Below the pieces are notes generated by a model, which saw only the letters and a program-made list of their open reading frames with translations, made no database searches and was not told where the DNA came from. Positions 34,087 through 46,725 of a DNA stretch of 64,000 bases are shown one piece after another. Numbering within the stretch: position 1 is the first letter of the stretch; each line of letters begins with the position of its first letter. The DNA is from Ephemerocybe angulata (lineage: Eukaryota > Basidiomycota > Agaricomycetes > Agaricales > Psathyrellaceae), in the NCBI GenBank assembly GCA_013368325.1, contig JAACJK010000225.1:62001-126000 (forward strand), in the 5' to 3' direction. Made by a program: the position numbers and the translations under genes.

Positions 34087-37000
34087 GTCAATATTTGAAC
34101 GGTGAGCGCTGAAGCTTAGTAGACCTACACTCCAGGATATACGGTGGATTCCCCTTGTTTGCATGCACCTTGGTATGCCTCAGCCTGGTGCCAAATGAAC
34201 ATCTATTTTTTTTGGAGTTGGGACATCCAAATCGAGCCCGCGTTCGTAAATAGAGCTTTCTATGGATTTGGTTGCCCAGCAGAACAGTGTGGAAAATATC
34301 GAAGCGCGCCTCACACTCCAGCTGTGAAATCCTGAGTTTATATATTTATGCTCAGACTTCGTGAAGCGCCCGTGAGTACGCGCCGAACCAGCAACTCAAC
34401 GTTGCCATTCAAAAAGTTGTATTCTAGACCAGCTTCCCATTTCTGACCGGGGCTAAGAATAATGCAGCGCTGCTAACCTTGGCGTCTCCAGAAGCGCCAG
34501 ACGCCTTCCCGCCTTCTCATTCCGAGCGTTTGCGTATCGGGTAGATGCGAGGGTTCTCCGCGCCGAAGCGCGATGCGCTTCTACCCTTGCATACCCGCTG
34601 CGGGTAGTAGCGCGCATGGACGGTCGTCGTCATGTATGCGCAAGCCCGCTAACTGCATCCCAATTCTCCGAGGTTCCTTCCGCGTTCCTCAGATCAATTA
34701 TCCTCGCCGCTGTCCGATTGCATGGTCGGATCGCTGACCGACGTCGTGCAATGATATCATCTCGACTGCCCAAAGACGTGAGTATAATGTTAAACCAGTC
34801 TGGCAACTCTACCCCGGCGTTCAGGACATGAAGTAACATGAAGATTTCATAGACGACTTAGCTATGTCTATTCCCCTAGGGCATACGCTGAGCATCCATC
34901 GTCTAGCTGCTATGTACACAGGGCGCACATGCTCATTCGCCGCGTAGATTAGGGCGGCCGCTGGTATTGGCCAGCGCTAATTGAACCCGAACAGTGTTCC
35001 TCGAGGTACTCTACGCTGGGCTGTCTGATTATCAGGATTAATCCCAGATAGCTGTAGGATTAATCGATTGTGCTAGAAGGCCTATAAAGCGAATACAAAA
35101 TACCCAGGTGCGACGATGATGCGGTGTCGTTCGCCCCGCGCATCTCATTCATGTCCCCTGGCATGAGAATTGGGACAAACACACGGGTCTACGCTACTTC
35201 TAGGGGATTTGGTTCACATGCAGCTGAATTGGATTCGACAAGTATTATGAACAGTGTATTCTCAAGCATTCAACGGTCAGCGCAAATGATATTCATTTCC
35301 ACTTGACTTCCACAGCATCTGCCATCGTGGGCGCATAGGGGCGTTCAAAACCAAGCTAAGTGTTTGTCTCGCTGACGTAGAGTTCATGTCTAGATTGACA
35401 TCTGGAACATTAAAAAGAGTCTATCTTACACATAGTTGCACCTATGTCATTATGACTTCCCGTCGCTATATTCCGGACCTTGTCCTGGTCGTTCGAGAGG
35501 TATCGTGACATACCCGCTCGCGTGAGGTTCTCTGTCATCTCTCTGGTAAGCTGCATCGCGCAGAAATTGAAGCGATGTCGCCATTGCGATTGTCGAAGAA
35601 GGTTCGCCACCAACACTCACTAAATATTGATAAATTGAGGAACGTGTATGTCTGAAGTGGCGCGTTGCTGTGGGCACTGGCGCGCGCAATGGCCCGACTC
35701 CCTATCTTTCCGATATCGCGATTACCAGGGCGAGGAACGAGCACGTACGTCGGCTTGGGGCGGCTGATAGACACTTGCCATACTCGTCCATATTGTTGTT
35801 GCTCCTGCTGCAACCTGCACGTCGTCCGCGTTGCCTCAATTTCCGAGCAATCGGCCTAACATGAGATGTTGCCAAAAGAGACTCGCTCCTCGTTCCTGCT
35901 ACTGCCGAACTTATCCTCCGGTCCATGTCCTCTGCAGTTTCACCTGGGCACATATGGTATCGCGGCATCCAGAATGAGGACTCGGGTGGGCACTCGAGGT
36001 ACCATGCTGCTCGCCACTGTCAGATGGTAAGGACTTAGCAGACGGGAACAGCTCGAGCCTCTGATAAGACTCGACGGTATCCCGTGCCCGACAAAATCAC
36101 GAGAAGGAGCGTATCATGCTGCTGACCTCCGGGCCGCGCCAGATAGGTGTTACCATCTTTTCAACAGATACATGCTGCGATATCAAGTGGACTGAATTGA
36201 AAATCTGTAGTGAGAAAGATAAGCGGGAGGGGCGTCGGCCTGGCGTCGGTGGGTGATGTGATGTCGACGCGCCGGGTTGAACTCGGGTTGACCCCGATTG
36301 CGCCATCACCTAGGAACGTGGTGCTTTGATGCGTGATGGCCCCTTACCCCACATTCGCACCGAATAACCGGGGATGCGGGATCACGTACATATCGCGATT
36401 AGTGATGGTTGTGGGTGAGCTTAGCAGGAGGTTAGCAGCCCTGAGATACGGGAAGGCGCTGAAATCGGTTTCCCTAGATTCTCCAGGGTTTCTCCTTCCT
36501 TCGGAGGCTCTGAGGTTCGTAAACGTTACCTACAGGCGAGCGCGTGGGCGGGGATATTTCAGGCTAATCCTTACTCGGAGGGCGGGAGATCAGGATATTC
36601 GGGGCGAATCTCTCCTGGGTGAGTTCGCCGCTGTTCGTGCTTTGATGGTCCTACCAACATGGCATTCAGTGGTGCCCCTGTGGCTTTTTCTGCGAAATAA
36701 CGGACATGGGGCGCTACTTAGCTGTTTCAGAGTGTGTTCTTGGATTTTAATTGAATAGGAGGGTTGAATGGGAGTTCGATGTGCTGGACGGGTTCCCTGG
36801 TGATCGTGCACGCGCGAGAAAAGGCAGAAAGCTTAGATATTTCATCCAGGCAGAGTCCACATTGGCACAAGTTTCCAATGCATATTCATTTTATCGGCTG
36901 CTTCAAACCTGTTCAGTGCTACTTCGCCAGCGAGAAGTTGTGTCTACAATGGCAGGTTCATTATAATAGTCGAGCTTTGGGCGCTAATAGTAGGCGCTTG

Positions 37001-40000
37001 CTGACAGAGCCGATTGATGAGAGCAGGGACTTCGAGCAGAAAACGGGTTATAGCTTCGTAACGGTTGCGTGATCTCTTGACTGGCTTAGTATCTCCTTGA
37101 CCGTGCCCATCGCTCGGGGACGAAATAGTCAGCAAGTATCGTAAAATATCGTTATCCGACAACGAACGAAGCAGACGAAACGTAGCCTTCCACCGTACCC
37201 CCCGCCCGGGCACGGCTTGAGCACAAGTACGGCTAACCCGAGAAAGTGACGTGTTCAGTTATCAACTCGTACGTTGACCGATTGGTTATTCAGGTTGATT
37301 CTAGCATGATGATGTCCTGTGTAAGCTATGCAGTTTTTTTGTGTAAGCATCAGCGAATTCTTGACTCCTCCGGACCACTTCCATCCTTGAGCTATGGCTA
37401 TCGGTATGCGCTCTGGCTACTCTGGCATCCCTGTGAGCGTTGACTGTACCTTCATACACTCTGACTAATTCTTACCCTAAAAATTTGCAGACTCGCGACT
37501 TAGCTGACACATTAGCTGAATTGATACTTCCAGATACGCACAATAGCATTTTCGCTGAGAAGATTTGACGTAAAACTGTCGGTGGGCTCGTAGCAAGCAT
37601 TGTGCATAACCAATGGCGTCGTCCTACTACTACTTGAAGTCCAGGATATCAATCAAAGCTAAACAACATGAGTCTATCAGGGAAAGAACGCCATAAGCTA
37701 AGGTGACGCCAAGTCCCTTGAGAACTTTTACGATCGCTTCTCCAGGAACGCGGGGCGCCTTCTTGAAGCTATAAGTAGAGTCGTGGCCGCGGAGTAGTCT
37801 AGTCTTCACAGGTGGAAGCTTGACGGCTTGCTCTCATCAAGAAGAATAGACTCGACGACACGCCGTTCAAGTTCCGTGAAGTTAACTCGCCCGGCGACGA
37901 TCGTTGCCACCGTCAATTCGCAACACGCGCAGAAGCTCTGCTAGCTTCGTCTTGGACAAGGCTATGATGGGATTATCTTGCACTTATCTGCAATGAGTGT
38001 GTCCCTGAACGATGTGATAGCCAGATGGTCAAGAGGGGAATGGGAGTTACCATTTTCGTCGATGTGATGAGGCACGGTGTTTGAAATTCTAGGGGACACG
38101 GTAGAATCAGAGTAATAGGTCTTCGCTTATTGTGATTGTGGTGGTCTACCAACTGCAGGCTATCCCGGAAACAGTTGCTAGAGCCAAAATGAAGGACGAG
38201 ATGCGGTGCCAGCATACCTGGAGATGTGGTCAAGAACTTGCCTAAGTGGCTCAACCTCAATGGAGACCACTTCGACTTTTCATAGTCCATGATGGGAGTA
38301 TCCAAGACGTTGCCCAAAACACAGGTCTAGAATAATACGCACTTTTCTACTCACATATCTATAAGGCGCCAAGGGTGCGTTTGACTTTCGCAAAGGATGT
38401 GACTGGATGTGCCAATCGAGAGGAGGAGCTCGCGGTCTCTGAAAATCTGGGGTGACTGTCTGTTCAAACCGTCGGATGAATAGAGCACTCCTTCACATCT
38501 TTCATGCATCGGGAACTCGTCGAGAACACCCTTTCACAAAATCCCGTCGGTCGGCAATGTGGAGTGCTTGCGCCGCCGTCAAGTCACCGGTATGTTGAAG
38601 GTCTCCAACCGTAAACCTGGACGATGGATCAACACAGTTCTTCGAGCTATACATAGACTCGAACATTCTGAGTCGCGACACCCGGGGTAAATAAAGCGGA
38701 CGTACGATAATCTCCATAGAATAGACGCGCGCCCTGAGCCAAGGCCTTGGCACTTACCTGAAACAGCAGCAGACGCTAACTTCATAAAAGAACACAATCG
38801 ATAGGACGGCTGCAGCGCGTGATCCATCTAACCATCGAAGAGAAAGACTGCTAGCCGCGGCACTGTGGCCTGCCACCACCCCATCCACGATTAGCCCGAT
38901 AGCACATGCAAGAGAGTAATAGATCGCAAGTCAAAGAGCTTCAACGCTAACGCCCTACTGCTTCCTCTCAAAGGAGCGCTAAGGGGAGACTTAGCAGGGA
39001 CTTAGCAGGCGAAATGAAGTCACCAGACCACCTTTATCGTGTACCGTGCAGCATGACTTCTGAGCGTGCCTCGATATGGTTTACCTGCACTGCGGATCGA
39101 CGAGATAGATAAGGCGCTTGCAGTGGAAATGAGCTTGAGGTTTTCCTTGTTTCGGAGTGCGTGGCCTGCATCCGCGGGCGGGGTTTTAGGCTGCTGTGGG
39201 TGGACTGAGTCATTCCGAGTCCGCTGGTAAGCGGGGTTCCGGTGGGCGCTTGTGCTCTAAAGCAGTGTGGCCGGATTGCAGACAACGTTGGATTTGGCAA
39301 AGTGGATCCAGTTGCACAGGGCCCATCGCATCGTCGTTGGGTTGAACCCATGGTCAATTGCAGACTTAGATAGGTGGTGGCATGCATGCACGTTTGACCG
39401 TAAAGGCACAAGCAGGTTTTGACAAAGAAACGCTGTGAACTCATTAATTGGAGAAAGAACGAGTGCGACAAACGCCGATATGAATTGGAAGGTAAAGAAG
39501 GACTGACCTCCAGACCTACGTCGTGGTCAACTATGTATCCAGCTGGCTGGCCACTGGCTAGAATCGAAACAACACTGATGAGCAAATCATGGGCTGAGGC
39601 ATCCAGTCCCGCGCGCAACACGTTGCGCTTGCCCCGTGTTTCTGAATGCTGCATTCCATACAGGATCGCCCCGGGTTGCTGTGAGCACCCGTGACGCCGC
39701 TCGCAACGACATTGGTGTCATCCTTTGCTCATCGCAAGGAGAAACGGGAGTGGCATTGCGTCGTAGCTCTCTATCAGAGTTCAAACGGGACTTCATTCCG
39801 GAGCTTGCCCTTGTATACTTGGTTTGTGTCCATGTTGGATGCTCCGTTGTTTCGACAGCTTCTGACTCTTTGACTCATAGATAGAGGGACGGCGGCGTCG
39901 GACGGGAAAAACGGTTGAAGGAGGATCCCCGTGCGGGGTAGCAGATCAGCTGAGGGATGACGTAGCCTGCCATGAGGATGTCGCTGTATGGTTAGGTTCA

Positions 40001-40228
40001 GGATTAGAAAAGGGGGAAAGGGCGACGAAAATCCGGGATAGAAGCGAGGATCAACAAAGGCGTCGGAAGGCAGGCACTAACGCACTAGCGTCAGACGCCC
40101 GGGAACCAGCTCCGATGGTAGGGACAGTACTGAGGGATTTGCAGCGGACGAAAGCGGAGAGGATTAATGCGCACCTTGATAAATGAGTTTGATGCGAGGC
40201 CTCGCACAGAGTGCCTGGGAGGATAAGG
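34087..40228. other. 6-kb gene-poor tract
   Basis: No gene is supported. The longest open frame (minus strand, 39654-39034, about 206 codons) has no recognisable domain and Ser/Thr/Pro-rich composition. Hairpin-forming sequence occurs at 34571-34620. Some short segments near 37980-38300 on the minus strand look coding-like (for example TVPHHIDENGNSHSPLDHLA) but cannot be chained without stops. Confidence 0.45.
34571..34620. repeat. Hairpin-forming inverted repeat
   Basis: ATGCGCTTCTACCC is followed after about 15 bases by GGGTAGTAGCGCGCAT, which is nearly its reverse complement. A second small palindrome (GGCGTCT...AGACGCC) lies at 34481-34505. No gene is adjacent within several hundred bases, so a terminator role is not indicated. 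Confidence 0.5.
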
Positions 40229-40988
40229 TCATCTATTGCCTGCACCACTGGCCGCCCCGACAATAATGTCAGACGCGGGCGTAACAACAACTTGGTACGA
40301 CAAACGCGGATCCTCCGCTGTCGCATTCGCAACACGGTATAAGCGACTCCCGGGACCAAGTTCATCTTCGCTTTCCCCACTAGCCTCCTCCGGAGCATTC
40401 CGTCCTGGCGGACGGGAGCTTGACCTTGGCGACAGCTCCCTTCCCGCTGCGTCTTTGCCCAGGTACACTCGTTCTGGAAGGACAGGTGATCTTGCTCCAG
40501 GCAGTGGCGTAGAAGGCTCAATCCATTCCACATTTGAGGGCCTTCGTACGGATTTACTGGTGCTCTTGTATCTTGAAAGCCCAACCTCGGATGCTGTGAT
40601 ATACGAGACTCGAGGGGAAGGAGTGTCGGGAGCGTCACTGGGGCTGATTTGGAGGGGCATGTCGAACGGGTAGTCGGAATATGCGGGTAGGTATTCTGTC
40701 CTGCTACTTCTCGGGCGGCGGAAGAAAGTCGTCAGACGCTGGCTGGCGCTGTCACCAAATAGCGATGGCAGAATCGGGGATTTCTTAGCTGGGGTCATGG
40801 AATTGAGTTACTGCCTGCTACTTGGAAAATTGCTTGTGCTGCTCACCATTACGCCTGTATACGAGCTGTTGCGCCCTCATATTCCGCACGATAAGAAGAA
40901 AGACGGCGACGATCACAGAGCCGGCGACAGCGAGTCCGGCGATAGTCGCAACGCTTAGACCAGACTCGCTCTCACCACGACGCTCCAT
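40229..40988 (-). CDS. Single-pass membrane protein with Ser/Pro-rich cytoplasmic tail
   Basis: Exons 40988-40847 and 40788-40229 join in phase 1 across a 58-nt intron (GTGAGC donor, CCCCAG acceptor, CAGTAACTC branch region) for 233 residues. A short N-terminus (MERRGESESG) precedes one hydrophobic helix, LSVATIAGLAVAGSVIVAVF, followed by basic RNMRAQQLVYRRN, so the tail should face the cytosol. The tail has many Ser-Pro and Arg-Arg sites (SRTEYLPAYSDYPF, STPLPGARSPVLPERVYLG). Basidiomycetes have many such proteins with a Ser-rich ectodomain before a Gly/Ala-rich helix, so upstream exons encoding a signal peptide are likely: the frame is open upstream to about 41114. The start given is therefore the minimum. 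Function is unknown. Confidence 0.55.
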
Positions 40989-43900
40989 GACAGACAGGCG
41001 GCGACCAGGTGTACGAGGAAATTGCGAAAGTCGACGATCAGTTATATTGCACTTGGCTGTCTGCTGGACGATTGAAGCGGAAGGGGGCAAAGTAAGATAT
41101 GGGCGCGGTCGACCTTAGGCGCCAGAATCCTGAGGAGCCAAGAGACGATTCCCAGTTGCCGTAAGAATCAAGATGAACAAGGAGAAGCATGGATATCCAG
41201 GATGTTGTTGGGATTATGTACGCCTTGCAGAGGTCAGAAAGCCTTTAACAGTTAGGTGATACCATCTCGCTGGGCTATGTCATATGGGATGGATACGTAG
41301 AACATTGCCGTTCCAATGAGGGTCGTAAAACAGCGCCCACACCTTCCTTTTATGATATGTCAGTTCACGACTCCCTACATACCCCAGGACCCAGTATTAG
41401 CGACATATAAACGGCCTACATTGCGTATTGGCGCATTGAAGTGAGTTAGTCCGTATGGTGATGAGTGCAAGATGCCAGCGAGGCGTCGGTCTCCTTGAGC
41501 TAACGCTGATGCAAACTTCCCACGCTTTGACCCAGCACCCTCGAATTAGGCGCCCGGCCAACAATTATGCGTGTTGCGATACCTGAGGCCAGAGACATCA
41601 GGAAAGCTGCTGTAAGTAAGAGGACCTATTTGGTATTTTATTGTAAGCGAAGACACCCTTGAAACCCGTCCGATTACGGCCCAATGGATAATCTGCGTAG
41701 TAAGTGTCGGCATTGCGTTCTCGACTGAACAGCAAACGACAAAACTGTGTTATCCTCCTCAGTTCGGCGATTCAAGCATACCCGGTAGAAAGAGCCCCAT
41801 ATTCCAGCAGCGGGAGAATGCCCGAAGCAGAGCTGCTCCCAAGTGCCAGAGCGCCGTGTTCTCTCTCTTCCCGAAGCACCACCAATCAGCTTTAAGCTTT
41901 GAGAAAAGTCCTAGAAGCCTAACTCCTAACTGCATTGGAACGAGGAGGTTCGGTGGAAGAGCTTTCCAAGAACGCGTGTACCACGATTTCCAGCTATCAG
42001 AAACGACAGCGGGGAGGTCGAAGTTGAGAATGAGGGGACGTTTATTCATGGCAATGGGGCACAAGCATGCCTTACCCACACTTGGCATTTGGGCTTCGAA
42101 TGGGACAGTCCAATGCCGCAGAGACGGAGCTCGCTCATTCCTTAAAAAGGAGAAGCTAGCGGTGATCTTTGGTGGGCGATCCTCAAGGCGTGTCGGCAGC
42201 TAAAGAGTACATATGCGCCACGATGAATATAGCCCACCGAGACAGAGACGCCACTCTTAGAAAGGCATACAGGTGCGTTGCAGGCGGTAGCGACTAGCGC
42301 CGAAGATCTTCCTGAGTAAGCCTGGGGTGTAAGCGCCGGCAGAAGTGGAAGCGGAGCACTTTCATTAAATTTTGCCGTAAGGTCGTCGAGGATGGGGCCA
42401 AGGAGAAGGCGTCTATTTGCGTCCGACGTGAGAGTATGAGTCCAGTGACCCAGGAGGACAAGGTGGCATGCATCGCTGAGGTCTAATTGTGGCCTACGTG
42501 AGAGTACGACTTGTGGGAAGTAGTAACATGAGAGTCAATGTGATTGAGCGTGCACGCACTCCTGAAGCATAGATGGGTGCACCGTACAGATAATTAAGCA
42601 TCGATAGAACAAGGTCGGATTGCTGAGCAAGGCGTCTTGGTCAAGGTTTGACTGACGTGCGATGACGACGAGTCAGAGACGTTTGTGCTGGCCTATGATT
42701 CCTAGAATCGCGGATGCTCAAGCTACACATCCGGAGTCTGACCAACCCAAGCTGTCAGCCGCAACCTAGCTAAGTACTTATCCATAGCACGGCACGACCT
42801 TACCATAGCCATAGACGTGCCAGCCGCCATCCAGAAGCAGAAGCTTTTCCAAACATAACCGTGCCGGAGCGATAGGATTCGATCCGTCCAGGGACACTCC
42901 AAGAATGCGCAGACTGTAGGAGGAAGGAGGGAGTTGCGCGTAGCTCCTTCGGGTAAGTCCTGCGCCTCACAGCGGAAAGGGCTTGGATATTCTTGACTAG
43001 ATAGGTATGTCCGACCCAGATGGAGGATTGAGCTAGCGGTGAAAGACGTCATTGGTAGGATTGGACAGGGGCTGCAAGGAGTGCGAGACTATCGGCATCG
43101 GATGTCGGTGAGCAGCGGTGCGTGGATCATGGAGGGTTCGAGTCACGGGAGCCTGGGCGAGTCAATTCGCGTTAGACGCGCGCTAGCTGGACAGGGGTCC
43201 TCGGCTTGTGGGGCAAACAGAAATACAAGCTCAGCGAGTTACAGGCACCACTGAGCACCACTCCCGCGAACGTTTGTGCAATTCCAAACGTGTCCATGAC
43301 AGCTAGCGCGACGCGATCGCAATCGCGAATGGTACGAGCAGAAGGTGTCGCTGTCCCGTCTCGCTCCTACCCTGTTGGGCCCAGCGAAGTCCAGGAAAGA
43401 GGTCAAGAGACCCAAATAGCGAGTGAATCCGTAGACGAATGAGGAAGGAAGGGCGCAGTATCTCTGGGAAGATAAGTGGTTAGCCAACAGCGACTGGAGC
43501 TGGAAGGCTTCAAAAGCTGATAGAAGCCCAGAGCGTCTGAATTAGATGTTCGAGGGCGCGCGAAAGAGGCAGTGGGGTGCCTGAAGAGTGGTATGGATGA
43601 TTGGATCCGTAGAGTGGGTGTACTTTGTTGGAAAGTGGGATCCAAGACGCGGAGAGGCGGGCCTGGGGGTCTTGAGACGGCGAGAATCAAGTGGGTGGAT
43701 GGAGGGTGGATGAGGAAGGCTGCGGTCCAAATTCTTATCAAAGATTGAGATTAGATAGCAGCAGAACGTTCGTGCGTGAGTGGGTCAGGTGAGGTCCCTG
43801 GGTTCCAGACAGATGAGCAGATGATCTTGACCTTGTACGTCGCCGAAACTCACTGAAGGTCGGGAAGAAGAGGCGCTGGAAGCCAAAATGCGCGTTCCCC

Positions 43901-43994
43901 AGTCGGCTTCCCACGGTATTGATGTCTGATGTATCCAGCGCCAGAGCCCGCAATCACAGCTTCCAGCTAAACATATACCACTGCGCTCGCCAAT
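40989..43994. other. Intergenic tract upstream of VPS45
   Basis: I see no confidently supported gene. A minus-strand open frame at 43052-42723 (109 codons, from ATG MTSFTASSIL) coincides with a second overlapping frame that has exon-like borders (acceptor GCGCAG near 42962 and donor ATG|GTAAGG near 42801). Both read plausibly, so neither is called. The remainder is short frames. The last few hundred bases should be the VPS45 promoter. Confidence 0.4.
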
Positions 43995-46444
43995 ATGGAT
44001 CTCGTCAAAGCGACAGAGACATACGTGAACAAGATGGTCTCTTCGCCCTCGGCGATGAAGGTCCTTCTACTCGACTCTCATACAGTACGTTCAAGGCAAC
44101 CCCAATGACCTAACCGCAACTCACGACTGCGCGAACTAGACACCTATCGTATCCTTAGCATCAACGCAGACTGTGCTGCTATCGCACCAGGTTTACCTGA
44201 CCGACAGAATAGACAATAAGAATCGCGACCGCATGCCGCACATGAAGTGCGTCTGCTTCTTGCAGAGTAACGACGATAGTCTGGAGGCGCTCGAGGAGGA
44301 GCTGAAGGAACCCAAGTATGGGGAGTACTATCTGTGTCAGTCGGTGAATCTCCTCGCACACTTCCCTCTCCAGGCAGAGTGACTAATGCCATCCATGTAG
44401 ATTTTAGCAACATTCTAAGCAAGACCGTGATTGAGCGCTTGGCAGAGGTGGACGAGTATGAAGTTGTTCGTGAGGTTCAGGTGCGCGTCCTTCTTGTCCA
44501 ATACCCTGATATCTGCTAATAGGATATATGTCGCGTATATAGGAATACTTTGCAGACTATTGCCCCATCCTCCCAAGCCTGTTCTCCCTCAACCAAATGC
44601 CCTCCTCCTCAAAACCCCTCTACGGCACCACGCCGAACTCCTGGGCCCCTTCTGCACTGAATTCTGCCATCGACGGTGTCACCGCTGTCCTCCTTAGCCT
44701 GAAGAAGAAACCTGTCATTCGCTATGAGCGCATGAGCGGTATGGCAAAGAAGCTGGCGACGGAGGTGCAGCATCGAATACAAACGGAATCAGCACTGTTC
44801 GACTTCCGGTTAACTCAGGTTCCGCCTCTGCTGCTGATTCTGGATCGGCGGAATGATCCCGTTACACCCTTACTATCGCAGTGGACCTATCAGGCTATGG
44901 TACACGAGCTGCTGGGCATTCACAACGGTCGCGTGGATCTTAGCAGTGTGCCAGACATCGCGAAGGAACTTCGGGTACGTTATCTCCACCCTCCACTAAC
45001 GCGATGCTAAATGAAACTCTTGTTGTAGGAAATCACTCTCACCACAAGCACCGACCCCTTCTTCGCAAGCCACTACCTCGCAACATTCGGTGACCTTGGC
45101 TCAACTCTCAAAGACTATGTGCAAAAGTACCAAGCCAAGTCGCTTGCAACCTCGCCGTCCTCGATAAACTCGATAGCGGACATGAAGCGCTTTGTGGAGG
45201 AGTACCCGGAGTTTAGGAAGCTGGGAGGGAATGTGAGCAAGCATGTTGCGCTGGTGGGGGAGCTGAGTAGGCTTGTTGGGAAGGATAAGCTGCTGGAGGT
45301 CGGCGAGGTAGAACAGGGGCTGGCGACGAATGCGGGAGCAGATTTCAGAGTGAGTAGACTTGCTTAGATCCTCGGGGCATGGGGATTCTTATTGGTACTC
45401 TACAGGCTGCGCAAGGTGTCGTCCTGGATGCTGCGGTTCCTCCACGGAATAAGCTGAGGATCGTGATGCTGTACGCACTGAGATATCAGAAGACGCAAAC
45501 AAACAACATCGCAGCACTGATCAATTTGCTCCTTGAAAACGGGGTGTCGGCGGAGGATGCGAAGGTGTGTAATAACCTTCAACTCTGCGGTATGCTCGAC
45601 GCTAAAACTCGTTTCTCTCAGCTCGTCTATGTTCTATTGAATGTTGCAGGTGCAGATCAGCGGCAGGACGACTTGTTCTCGACGGAGTCTTTGCTGGCGA
45701 AGGGTCGCTCAGCTCTCAAGGGCTTGAAGGTAAGCCTCAAGCACATCATCTCCTCCAGACTACATTGACGCGTTGTATAGGGCGTCGAGAACGTGTACAT
45801 GCAGCACCGACCTCATCTGTCCCAGACTCTTGAGAATGTCTTCAGAGGGCGTCTAAAGGATATGAATTACCCATTCTTAGAGGGTCATGGTGGACCCAAC
45901 GCGAGTCTGCAGCGGTAAGGTCACATTCTCTTCCTGTCGAGTTACCACTGATGGAGGATTTTATCAGGCCTCAGGATGTTATCGTATTCATGATTGGGGG
46001 TACAACATATGAAGAAGCCCGGACAGTAACGCTGTTTAACCAAGACCCATCCTCGGTCATGGAAGGTGCTGGTATTAACCCTGGCTCTGTGCGCGTTATC
46101 CTAGGTGGAACATGCATTCACAACTCCTCCTCGTACATATCCCATCTACCTTTCAAGTTTTATTGAACTGACGCGAGCTTCACAGGTACATTGAAATGAT
46201 CCGTGCTGCTGCAAACAACTTCCCCGCGTCTGTGTACGACCCTCCCCCGGAGTCATCATCCAATGCTCCCGCGCTTAACCTCAACCTCGGAGGTGTGAAC
46301 GTGAGTCTTGGAGGACCTGGGGGAACGGGCGTGTATCGGACGAGCAACGAGGGGCTGAATGTTCAGGCTGATGGGTTGAGGGATGGAGTGCTGAATCTCA
46401 TCGGGAAGGTGAAGCAGGGCGTGGATCGGATTGGGATTCAGTGA
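43995..46444 (+). CDS. VPS45: Sec1/Munc18 protein VPS45
   Basis: Ten exons, 43995-44084, 44140-44335, 44401-44480, 44543-44974, 45029-45349, 45406-45564, 45622-45729, 45781-45914, 45968-46132 and 46186-46444, sum to 1944 nt (647 residues). Landmarks along the protein: MKVLLLDSHT, QVYLTDRID, MKCVCFLQ, YYLYFSNILSKTVIERLAE, EYFADYCPILPSLFSLN, LLLILDRRNDPVTPLLSQWT (the classic SM-family DRR.DP.TPLL.QWTYQAM block), LREITLTTSTDPFF, IVMLYALRYQ, PQDVIVFMIGGTTYEEART and GGTCIHNSSSYIEMI. This is VPS45, the SM protein that binds the TLG2/syntaxin-16 class t-SNARE for Golgi-to-endosome and vacuolar traffic. Exon 2 ends at 44335 (donor GTCAGT) because the alternative donor two bases earlier gives a stop. 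It is slightly longer than yeast Vps45 owing to a Gly/Asn-rich C-terminal tail. Confidence 0.95.
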
Positions 46445-46725
46445 GAGGTGGCGGAGGATAACTTATTTGCATACTGTACTGTACTCGATCTGAGGCGTAT
46501 ACCTATCGGAGGATAATTCTCGGTGCACATGATATCTTCTGTGAGAGAGGGCGAGCACACGGCGGTGACACGTCGTCAATGATGAAGTCACATGCCTTAC
46601 ACGACGGCTTCGGCGCTTCTGACACTGTGGTCTGTTCTCCACAATCTCTTCCACTCTCACTCTCCTTTTCCCGCTACCCTCTATACTCCAACGCCTAGGC
46701 GCTGTTAACGCCGGAGCAGGATTCA
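46445..46725. other. Spacer between VPS45 and the ERV46-like gene
   Basis: About 280 bases between two same-strand genes, expected to hold the VPS45 3' UTR and the ERV46 promoter. No exon is seen. Confidence 0.5.

Noticed and set aside
36333..36758. 141-codon plus-strand frame
   Set aside because: No recognisable domain and no conserved motif; Arg/Leu-rich chance frame.
37973..38317. Possible F-box or similar gene on the minus strand
   Set aside because: Segments such as VVSIEVEPLRQVLDHIS and TVPHHIDENGNSHSPLDHLA look coding, but no combination of splice sites joins them without stops.
39034..39654. 206-codon open frame on the minus strand
   Set aside because: Longest frame in the 34-40 kb tract, but no domain, low-complexity Ser/Thr/Pro text and no supporting splice structure; a frame of this length is expected about by chance in 64 kb on six frames.
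43100..43150. tRNA-like GGTTCGAGTC near 43128
   Set aside because: The T-loop-like string is not flanked by a pairing stem and no acceptor or D arm is visible, so not a tRNA.
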